In this document: positions 57,738 through 64,000 of the stretch, piece after piece
Layout: the number at the start of each line of letters is the position of its first letter
Position numbering within the stretch: position 1 is the first letter of the stretch
Origin: Campylobacter majalis
Lineage (GTDB): Bacteria; Campylobacterota; Campylobacteria; Campylobacterales; Campylobacteraceae
Length of the DNA stretch: 64,000 nucleotides
Assembly: GCF_905120465.1 (NCBI RefSeq)
Contig: NZ_CAJHOF010000003.1
Location: 79,275 to 143,274 of the forward strand
Direction of reading: 5' to 3'
Position numbers and translations under genes: made by a program
The notes under the pieces: model-generated
What the model was told of the DNA's origin: nothing
Databases searched by the model: none
What the model saw: the letters and a program-made list of their open reading frames with translations, nothing else

Positions 57738-58181
57738 TTATCTAATTCTTTTTGAGCCGATATAGGTAGCAAATACCTCTCTTGACCCATCATGTTTAAA
57801 TAGTATAACATCATAAATCTCAGGTCTTGATCCTTGCTCCATGCCTGGGCTTTCTAGCGGCATACCAGGCACCGAAATACCAACAACACCTTCAGGCTTT
57901 AGCTTTAAAAGTCTTTTTATCTCATCAGCTGGAACATGCCCCTCAACCACATATGAATCAATCAAGGCAGTGTGACAGCTAGACAAATCAAGCGGAATAT
58001 TAAAGCGATTTTTTATCTCAATTACATCATCTTGAAAGTATTGCTTTATCTCAAAGCCATTTTCTGACATAATCTCGCCCCATTTTGTACAACAACCACA
58101 GCTTGGAGATTTATAAATCTCAAGTAAATTAGCACCGAAGCTAAAAGCAAAAATAGCACAAGATAGTAAAATTTTTCTCAT
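57738..58181 (-). CDS. DUF411 periplasmic metal-binding protein
   Basis: 147 residues with signal peptide (1-17). Thioredoxin-like DUF411 features: YKSPSCGCCTKWGEIM with C28, C30 and C31, then a conserved SCHTALI and GHVPADEIKRLL. Family members are linked to copper or other soft-metal handling. Divergent from the M48 protease gene, with no visible copper ATPase nearby. Family call is firm, function inferred. Confidence 0.85.
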   Translation of the reverse strand: MRKILLSCAIFAFSFGANLLEIYKSPSCGCCTKWGEIMSENGFEIKQYFQDDVIEIKNRFNIPLDLSSCHTALIDSYVVEGHVPADEIKRLLKLKPEGVVGISVPGMPLESPGMEQGSRPEIYDVILFKHDGSREVFATYIGSKRIR

Positions 58182-58286
58182 CTTTTCTCCCTAAATTTAT
58201 CCAAATACCACACAATAAATGAATCTGAGTTTAAAACAAATAATACACTATTAGACTAAAGAAAAAATAAATTAAATCATTTTTGC

Positions 58287-58292
58287 TATAAT
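58287..58292 (+). promoter_or_regulatory. -10 box for M48-nfu-murE operon
   Basis: TTTTTGCTATAATAAC: extended -10 TATAAT, 22 bases before the ATG at 58315. Confidence 0.65.
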
Positions 58293-58314
58293 AACAAAAA
58301 CTAAAAGGATAAAC

Positions 58315-59109
58315 ATGAGAAAATTTATACTAAATTTAGCATTTATATCTCTGTTTTTAGCTGGTTGTTATACATCAACTACTCAAGGCGGACTTGTTGG
58401 AGCAAACTCACGTCAATTGCTTTTAGTTTCAGCCCAAGCAATGGATGCAAGTGCAGCTAAAGCATATGTCCAAACCCTAAGTGCAGCACGAAATAAAAAA
58501 GCTCTAAATGTAAATCCAGCCATGACAAAACGTGTCCAAGACATATCAGCTAGGCTAATTTCTCAAGTTCATGTTTTTAGACAAGATGCTTTAAAATGGA
58601 ATTGGCAAGTCAATGTCATACAAGAAGACACGCTAAATGCATGGTGTATGCCTGGTGGAAAGATAGCAGTCTATAGCGGCATAATCACGCGCTTAAATTT
58701 AACAGATGGCGAAATAGCAGCTATCATCGGACACGAGATAGCACATGCATTAAGAGAACACAGCAGAGAACAAGCTAGCAATGATCAGATAAAAAATTTA
58801 GGTGTTTTTGCCATATCAGCAGTGACTGGCGTCGATGCAAATCTAGTAAATTTAGCTACTCACTACACGATTAGTTTGCCATTTTCAAGAGCTCATGAAA
58901 CCGAGGCTGATCATATCGGCACAGAGCTAATGGCAAGAGCTGGATATGACCCAAGCGAAGCCGTAAATGTATGGGTTAAGATGAGTAAAGTTGGTGGTGC
59001 CAAACAGCCTGAAATTTTAAGCACTCATCCATCAAACGAGAGCAGAATAGCAGATCTTAAAAAAGTATCGGCTAAGGTAAAACCGCTATACTTAGCAACA
59101 CTAAAATAA
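58315..59109 (+). CDS. M48-family lipoprotein metalloprotease
   Basis: 264 residues. Lipoprotein signal with FLAGC (Cys18), so anchored to a periplasm-facing membrane. Zinc site H140-E141-x-x-H144 in IIGHEIAHALREH, third ligand in HETEADHIG. Resembles LoiP/YggG, an outer-membrane quality-control protease. Starts a plus-strand run with nfu, a hypothetical gene and murE. Confidence 0.9.
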   Translation: MRKFILNLAFISLFLAGCYTSTTQGGLVGANSRQLLLVSAQAMDASAAKAYVQTLSAARNKKALNVNPAMTKRVQDISARLISQVHVFRQDALKWNWQVNVIQEDTLNAWCMPGGKIAVYSGIITRLNLTDGEIAAIIGHEIAHALREHSREQASNDQIKNLGVFAISAVTGVDANLVNLATHYTISLPFSRAHETEADHIGTELMARAGYDPSEAVNVWVKMSKVGGAKQPEILSTHPSNESRIADLKKVSAKVKPLYLATLK

Positions 59110-59120
59110 AAAGGATAAAA

Positions 59121-59390
59121 ATGATACCATTTACAGATGAAGAACTACTAAAACCAGTGCAAAACACACTACAAAAAGTTATGCCTATGCTAGAAAATGA
59201 CGGTGGTGGCTTGACGCTACTTGGCATAAAAGACGGTAAAATTTATGTGAGATTAACAGGTGCTTGTCATGGATGTGCTGCTAGTGGAACTACACTAAAA
59301 TACGGAATCGAGCGACAATTACGCATAGATATTCATCCAGAATTAGAAGTCATAAATGTCCCACAAGGAGAAGAGGTAGCCTTTGCTTGA
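59121..59390 (+). CDS. nfu: Nfu-type iron-sulfur scaffold protein
   Basis: 89 residues consisting only of the NifU C-terminal domain: VMPMLENDGGGLTLLGI and the cluster-binding C49-H-G-C52. Carries or delivers Fe-S clusters. Followed by overlapping hypothetical gene and murE, the order I remember for Cj1639-Cj1641. Confidence 0.93.
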   Translation: MIPFTDEELLKPVQNTLQKVMPMLENDGGGLTLLGIKDGKIYVRLTGACHGCAASGTTLKYGIERQLRIDIHPELEVINVPQGEEVAFA

Positions 59391-59916
59391 TTATAAAAAA
59401 TTAGCCTTTAAGCATTTTAAACGCTCAAATTTTGACGATGCGATGATGTATTTTTCTCTCGCTTTTGAAAAGAGTGGCGATGAAAATTTGCTATTTTATA
59501 TAAGTCTTTGCTCATATGCAAAAATTTCAAAAGACGAGGCAAAAACACTGTTTGAAATGTTTCGTGCAAAGGAGCAATTAAATGCAAATGTCGAAGGCCT
59601 TGATGATTTGTTAAAAATGCTTGAAAGCAGGATAAATGAGAGTGAAATTTTAGCCGAACAAAATGCAATAAGCTATGAAGATTTCATGAAAATGGTGAGA
59701 AATGATAACTTTAAAAATGTATTTGAAAATATCATGTTTTCAACACGCGTAATGATTTCAAACAAAGATGATTTTTTGGAATTTATATCAAATTTAATAA
59801 AGAGTGATTTTTTAGACATGAGCATAAACTACATAGAAAGTGCAGCGGCAATGTTTGGTGGCGATGAGCGTATAGATGGGCTACTTAATCAAATAAAACA
59901 AAGGAAACAAGCATGA
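59383..59916 (+). CDS. Conserved hypothetical protein between nfu and murE
   Basis: 177 residues from a TTG start that overlaps the nfu stop by 8 bases, with GGAGAAGAGGTAG upstream. All-helical and acidic; the N-terminal 60 residues (FKHFKRSNFDDAMMYFSLAFEKSGDEN) look like one or two TPR units. No membrane segment. Overlaps murE by 4 bases. Function unknown. Confidence 0.78.
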   Translation: MLDYKKLAFKHFKRSNFDDAMMYFSLAFEKSGDENLLFYISLCSYAKISKDEAKTLFEMFRAKEQLNANVEGLDDLLKMLESRINESEILAEQNAISYEDFMKMVRNDNFKNVFENIMFSTRVMISNKDDFLEFISNLIKSDFLDMSINYIESAAAMFGGDERIDGLLNQIKQRKQA

Positions 59917-61181
59917 AAATTGCCATAAATAATACTTTCGTTACCGACAATACTAGCGAATGCGAGAGCGGTTGTTATTTTCTACAAACCAAATCAAATG
60001 CGAAATACAAAGCCCCAAACAACGTGCATTTAATAAACGTGCATGAGTGCAAAAAGCTACTAAACATAAATGAAAACATAAAACTAATAGGCATAACTGG
60101 CACAAATGGCAAAACAACAACCGCAGCAGCCATATATGAAACGCTACTAGCCCTTGGCTACAAAGCTGGAGTATGCGGAACACGCGGTGCTTTTGTAAAT
60201 CATAAAAAAATAGACGCAAAATCCCTAACTACAAGCCAAATTTTAAAAACGCTTGAGTATTTGAAAATAGCAAGTGAGCAAGAGTGTGAGTATTTTATCA
60301 TGGAAGTTAGCTCACACGCAATAGCACAAGACAGAATAGAAGGCTTAAACTTTGATCTTAAAATTTTTACCAACCTAAGCCAGGATCATTTAGACTATCA
60401 CAAAAGTATGCAAGAATACGCAAATGTAAAAAATAGCTTTTTATCAGATGATAGTGCTAAAATTATCAATATCGACGATAAATATGTGAAATTTAATCAC
60501 ACTAATGCGATAACTTACGCACTTAAAAATAATGCAATAATTAAAGCAAATGAGATTAGTCTAAACAGTGGCATACAAGCTACACTTGAAGTATTGGGCG
60601 AAAGTGTGAAATTTAACTCATCGCTTCAAGGCGAGTTTAATCTATACAATCTCATGGCGGCATTTGGTGCGGTTAAAATTTTAACCAATCAAAACGCACA
60701 ACAAATATCAAATGCTCTTGCAAAATTTAATGGCGTTGAAGGCAGAATGCAAGTAGTATCACAAAATCCGCTTGTAATAGTTGATTTTGCACATACTCCT
60801 GATGGCATGGAAAAAGTCCTAAACGCACTAAGACACTTAAACTTAGTTGTAGTATTTGGTGCTGGTGGCGATAGAGATAAGACCAAACGCCCACTTATGG
60901 GACAAATCGCTCAAAAATATGCAAGAGTATGCGTAGTAACAAGCGATAATCCACGAAGCGAAGAGCCAATGTCAATCATAGATGAAATTTTATCTGGCAT
61001 GGATAAAACAAATACAATCGCAAATCCAGACAGAAAAGAGGCTATAAAAATTGGACTAAATAAACTAAAACCAAATGAAGCCCTTGTCATACTTGGCAAA
61101 GGAGACGAGGACTATCAAGAGATAAATGGCATAAAATACCCATTTAGCGACGAAAAAGTGGTTTTAGAACTATTAAACTAA
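59913..61181 (+). CDS. murE: UDP-MurNAc-tripeptide synthetase
   Basis: 422 residues, shorter than the roughly 490 of E. coli because the N-terminal domain is reduced. P-loop ITGTNGKTTTAAAIYE; KSLTTSQIL; DFAHTPDGMEK; and SDNPRSEEP, the DNPR motif that selects meso-diaminopimelate. Adds the third residue of the peptidoglycan stem peptide. Identification is secure. Confidence 0.96.
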   Translation: MKIAINNTFVTDNTSECESGCYFLQTKSNAKYKAPNNVHLINVHECKKLLNINENIKLIGITGTNGKTTTAAAIYETLLALGYKAGVCGTRGAFVNHKKIDAKSLTTSQILKTLEYLKIASEQECEYFIMEVSSHAIAQDRIEGLNFDLKIFTNLSQDHLDYHKSMQEYANVKNSFLSDDSAKIINIDDKYVKFNHTNAITYALKNNAIIKANEISLNSGIQATLEVLGESVKFNSSLQGEFNLYNLMAAFGAVKILTNQNAQQISNALAKFNGVEGRMQVVSQNPLVIVDFAHTPDGMEKVLNALRHLNLVVVFGAGGDRDKTKRPLMGQIAQKYARVCVVTSDNPRSEEPMSIIDEILSGMDKTNTIANPDRKEAIKIGLNKLKPNEALVILGKGDEDYQEINGIKYPFSDEKVVLELLN

Positions 61182-61190
61182 GGAAATAAA

Positions 61191-61535
61191 ATGAGAATAC
61201 AAATGCTATATAGCAAAATCCACCGTGCAACGGTAACAGACGCTGATTTAAACTACGTCGGCTCAATCAGCATAGACACAGAGCTAATAAAAGCAGCAAA
61301 ACTATACGTAAATCAAAAGGTCGAAATCCTAAACGTCAATAACGGAGAAAGATTTAGCACCTACGTAATCGAAGGCAAAAAAGGCGAAATTTGCCTAAAT
61401 GGTGCTGCCGCTAGAAAAGCACAAAAAGGCGATATAGTAATCATAGTGTCTTACGCAAGCGTAAAAGAGAAAAAAGCAAAACATCATAAACCAACCATCG
61501 TGCATGTAAATGCTAAAAATGAAATAATAAAATGA
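61191..61535 (+). CDS. panD: Aspartate 1-decarboxylase
   Basis: 114 residues. Self-cleaves at G24-S25 (NYVGSISID) to form the pyruvoyl cofactor. Makes beta-alanine for pantothenate and CoA. Preceded by AAGGAAATAAA. Its TGA stop overlaps the ATG of the phase-variable formyltransferase gene by two bases. Confidence 0.96.
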   Translation: MRIQMLYSKIHRATVTDADLNYVGSISIDTELIKAAKLYVNQKVEILNVNNGERFSTYVIEGKKGEICLNGAAARKAQKGDIVIIVSYASVKEKKAKHHKPTIVHVNAKNEIIK

Positions 61536-62144
61536 CAAATTTAGTAAATACGGGGGGGGGTTCAGCGAGTTTTATTTTTGGGCTATCAAGATAGCAAATT
61601 AATAAATTTTCTAAAAGACGATGGTCTGCAAGTAAAAGTTTGCGATGAGCGTATAAGCTTGGATTTTGTCAAGCAAGAGAGATTTGATTTTTTAATTAGT
61701 TATGGTTACAGATATATCATAAGCGAGAAAATTTTAACTCACTTTTGCCAAAATGCCATAAATTTACACATATCGCTCTTGCCGTTTAATCGCGGAAGCG
61801 ATCCAAATTTCTGGTCGTTTGTCAAAGATACGCCAAAAGGCGTAAGCATACACTACTTAGACAAAGGGCTCGATACTGGAGATATTATCGTGCAAAAAGA
61901 GCTAACTTTTGACACAGCAAAAGAGAGTTTTTCTAGCACTTATAAAATTTTAAGAGATGAAATTGAAAAGCTTTTTATGCAAAATTGGCAAGAGATAAAA
62001 ACTCAAAAATGCAAAAGAGTAAAGCAAGAGGGAGAATTTAGCGTGCATAAATCAATAGATAAACAGCACCTTATAAAGTATCTTCATGACGGCTGGGATA
62101 CAAATATAAAGAGTTTTTTAGACAAAATAAAGGATAAAATTTAG
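61532..62144 (+). pseudogene. Phase-variable formyltransferase gene, OFF at G9
   Basis: ATG at 61532 overlaps the panD stop and reads MTNLVNTG into a run of nine G (61552-61560). With nine G the frame ends after about 23 codons. With eight (or eleven) G it continues as ...GGVQRVLFLGYQDSKLINFL into 188 further residues of a formyltransferase domain. That domain contains INLHISLLPFNRGSDPN and LDTGDIIVQ, the Asn-His-Asp catalytic set. A TTG at 61578 could start an in-frame product but would lose the first beta-strand. This is a contingency gene, not a decayed one. Likely formylates an amino sugar; the substrate is not known. Confidence 0.85.
61552..61560 (+). repeat. Homopolymeric G9 tract (phase-variation switch)
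   Basis: Nine consecutive G seven codons into the formyltransferase reading frame; the only G or C run of this length in the window. Such tracts slip at high frequency in Campylobacter and switch genes ON and OFF. Confidence 0.85.
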
Positions 62145-62753
62145 ATGTTTAATGGACTAATACGTGAAATCGCCGAGGTCGTAAGCTATCAAAACAACAT
62201 CTTACGCCTACGAGCCAAACACAAACCACAACATGGCGATAGCATAGCTGTAAATGGTGCATGTTTAAGTGTGATAGAGCTACACGATGATGGTTTTAGC
62301 GTAGAGCTAAGCTTAGAAAGCAGAACGCATCTTGCTACTGAAAATTTCACAAACAAAGTGCATATTGAACCAGCCATGACACTTCAAACACGCATAGATG
62401 GGCATTTGGTGCAAGGACATATCGATGCTATAGGTGAAATCACGCAGATACAAAAAAAAGAAAATGGTGTTGATATCTATATAAAATTGCCAAGAGAGAT
62501 AATGCATCTAATGGCTCAAAAAGGTAGCGTGTGCGTAGATGGAGTAAGTCTAACTATAAACGAAATTACAAAAGATGGCATAAGGCTTACGATAATTCCA
62601 ATAACCTTTAAAGAGAGTCTATTTGCTGAGTATAAAATAGGTCAAAGAGTAAATATAGAAAGCGATTTGTTAGCTAGATACGTGGCTAGACAACTTGGTT
62701 TTAAACAAGAGCTCACATGGGAAACAGCAGAGAGATTTTTAAGTCTGTATTAG
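62145..62753 (+). CDS. ribE: Riboflavin synthase alpha chain
   Basis: 202 residues made of two similar lumazine-binding halves: MFNGLIREIAEVV...GACLSVIELHDDGFSVELS, and VQGHIDAIGEITQI...GVSLTINEI. Converts lumazine to riboflavin, feeding FMN to the flavodoxins. Starts directly after the formyltransferase stop, so the switch could also affect it through polarity. Confidence 0.94.
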   Translation: MFNGLIREIAEVVSYQNNILRLRAKHKPQHGDSIAVNGACLSVIELHDDGFSVELSLESRTHLATENFTNKVHIEPAMTLQTRIDGHLVQGHIDAIGEITQIQKKENGVDIYIKLPREIMHLMAQKGSVCVDGVSLTINEITKDGIRLTIIPITFKESLFAEYKIGQRVNIESDLLARYVARQLGFKQELTWETAERFLSLY

Positions 62754-63415
62754 ATGATGGCACTTATCTAGCAGGATACAGCACACGATATGGCGGCGTA
62801 AGCAAAGGTAAGTATGAGAGTTTAAATCTAGCATTGCACGTTGGCGATGATGAAAAAAGCGTGTATAAAAATAGGGAAATTTTAAAAGAATACTTAGGCT
62901 TTAAAAAGCTTATTTTTATGCATCAAACACACTCAGATATCATTAAAATTTTAAAAAATGAAAGTGAAAATTTAGGCGAATGTGACGGCATTATAACTAA
63001 TATGCGTAGCATTGGACTGTGTGTAATGGTCGCTGATTGTTCGCCGATACTGCTTGTAAGCAAAAACGCCGTAGCCGCCATACATGCAGGTAGGCAAGGC
63101 GTGATAAAACGTATCGTAAGCAAATGCGTAAAAATAATGCGAGATAAATTTAACGCACACGATATCAAGGCATATATAGGTGCAAACATAAGTGCAAAAA
63201 ACTACGAAATAGGCGATATGGATTTGGGCGAGTTTAATGCGTATAAAAATGGTAAAAATTTTGACATAAATATGGCACTAGCCGATGAGTTTGACAAACT
63301 TAATATAAAAAACACATTCTTTAGCAATCAATGCACTTTTGAAAGTGATGAGTTTTTCTCATATCGCAAAAGCGGTGTGACTGGGCGATTTGCTGGTGTG
63401 GTTGGATTTAAATAA
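62717..63415 (+). CDS. pgeF: Laccase-domain peptidoglycan editing factor
   Basis: 232 residues of the YfiH/PgeF family: AGYSTRYGGVSKGKYESLNLALHVGDD split over the N-terminus, FMHQTHSDIIKI, VMVADCSPILLV and AIHAGRQGVIKRIV. Purine-nucleoside and peptidoglycan-editing activities are described for relatives. It overlaps ribE by 37 bases; no better in-frame start exists downstream. Confidence 0.88.
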   Translation: MGNSREIFKSVLDDGTYLAGYSTRYGGVSKGKYESLNLALHVGDDEKSVYKNREILKEYLGFKKLIFMHQTHSDIIKILKNESENLGECDGIITNMRSIGLCVMVADCSPILLVSKNAVAAIHAGRQGVIKRIVSKCVKIMRDKFNAHDIKAYIGANISAKNYEIGDMDLGEFNAYKNGKNFDINMALADEFDKLNIKNTFFSNQCTFESDEFFSYRKSGVTGRFAGVVGFK

Positions 63416-63423
63416 GGACAAAA

Positions 63424-63636
63424 ATGGCTTATGAAGAATTTCAAAATAAGAATTTAGACATGCTTAAAATAGCACAAAAAGCTAAAATTTTTGGCATACA
63501 AACACTACAAAACGAAACCCTGCTAAGCTCATTCTTTGCTACTAAAATTTCACTTACACAAAGCGAAAGAGAAAATATAGCCAAAATTTTCACTTCACTA
63601 ATGCAAATTGAACAAAACGCTCAGCTTAGTAAATAA
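63424..63636 (+). CDS. Small hypothetical protein
   Basis: 70 residues, helical and charged, begins MAYEEFQNKNLDMLKIAQKA. ATG preceded by AATAAGGACAAAA, 8 bases after pgeF. No recognised domain. Confidence 0.65.
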   Translation: MAYEEFQNKNLDMLKIAQKAKIFGIQTLQNETLLSSFFATKISLTQSERENIAKIFTSLMQIEQNAQLSK

Positions 63637-63951
63637 ATTTACACAACAAAGCTCTTTTGTCCATATCTTAGCAATTGGTGATAATTTAAAATTATTGTCA
63701 TCATAAACAAATATGCAAAACTGTAGATTTAAGCCACGCTGTATTTGCGATATATTTTTCAAATCAAAGCATAAGCTTAAATTTATTTTTATCACTAATT
63801 TGTTTTTGACAAATCTAGCATGTTAAAATACAAGTTATCATGATATAACAAAACCACAATCAAATAACATCACAGCATCGCTATTAGAATTTGAATAAAT
63901 TTCACAATCAATACTTTTTTGGATATAATTACGGCAATTAAAAGGATCAAA
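63637..63951. other. Spacer before last gene
   Basis: 315 AT-rich bases with no gene; only the promoter at 63924-63929 stands out. Confidence 0.6.
63924..63929 (+). promoter_or_regulatory. -10 box for last gene
   Basis: CTTTTTTGGATATAATTAC: extended -10 TATAAT, 22 bases before the ATG at 63952. Confidence 0.65.
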
Positions 63952-64000
63952 ATGTACCAACTCGCAGCCAAACTATTTCCTATATCTCGCTCTATCACAG
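63952..64000 (+). CDS. Start of probable DUF4910 (aminopeptidase-like) gene, cut by window end
   Basis: Only 16 codons are visible: MYQLAAKLFPISRSIT. The sequence M-Y-x-L-x-x-K-L-F-P-I-x-R-S-I-T matches the start of DUF4910 aminopeptidase-like proteins often encoded in surface-glycan loci. Preceded by TTAAAAGGATCAAA and a strong -10. Tentative because so little is present. Confidence 0.6.
   Translation, partial: MYQLAAKLFPISRSIT

Noticed and set aside
61578..62144. Reading the formyltransferase as a normal gene starting at TTG 61578
   Set aside because: This start drops the first beta-strand of the domain and ignores the adjacent G tract that restores a full N-terminus when one base shorter.

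Overview
The window is a chromosomal segment of a low-GC Campylobacter-type epsilonproteobacterium. The evidence is the gene content and local gene order. The ATP synthase F1 operon lacks its a and c subunit genes and is flanked by parAB/birA/fmt on one side and a Tol-Pal operon on the other. selA-selB lies beside a flavodoxin gene, alaS near maf and pbpA, and the response regulator is a CosR/HsrA orthologue. Many of these blocks match the order I remember from C. jejuni (the Cj0098-Cj0118, Cj0353-Cj0357, Cj0503-Cj0508, Cj1378-Cj1384 and Cj1639-Cj1641 neighbourhoods). That comparison is from memory, not from a search. The psrABC set and the paired CosR kinase argue against C. jejuni itself. 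I cannot name the species.

Layout. 1-10.2 kb: the 3' part of pyruvate:flavodoxin oxidoreductase, 1.6 kb of decayed AT-rich spacer, then DUF2325 gene, unknown gene, fldA, selA, selB and a DsbC-like periplasmic protein. 10.3-16.7 kb: a polysulfide/thiosulfate reductase operon (psrABC) followed by its own two-component system, with a divergent cupin gene. 17-25 kb: pbpA, maf, a membrane protein and alaS on the minus strand, then an oxidoreductase, hemH and a small gene on the plus strand. 25.7-42.6 kb: a long minus-strand block of housekeeping genes: TtcA-like, mtnN, fabD, slyD, Tol-Pal (cpoB, pal, tolB, tolA, tolR, tolQ), F1 ATPase (atpC-D-G-A-H-F-F'), parB, parA, birA and fmt. 42.8-46.3 kb: moaA, queE, queD, a small lipoprotein, a membrane protein and rsmE. 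46.3-51.6 kb: ppx/gppA, a histidine kinase, cosR, folB, plsY, an unknown gene and the RNase P RNA. 51.7-57 kb: a haem uptake and degradation cluster carrying an ABC importer, an oxygen-dependent ChuZ, a radical-SAM ChuW and a flavodoxin-like protein. 57.7-64 kb: a DUF411 protein, an M48 lipoprotein protease, an Nfu protein, murE, panD, a formyltransferase gene interrupted by a G9 tract (phase-variable, read as OFF here), ribE, pgeF and the first codons of a probable DUF4910 gene.

Functionally this is mostly core physiology (energy, cell envelope, translation, cofactors). The accessory layers are sulfur respiration with local regulation, haem use under both oxic and anoxic conditions, and one contingency locus at the edge of what may be a surface-glycan region. 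I saw no tRNA, rRNA, CRISPR array, insertion sequence or prophage.
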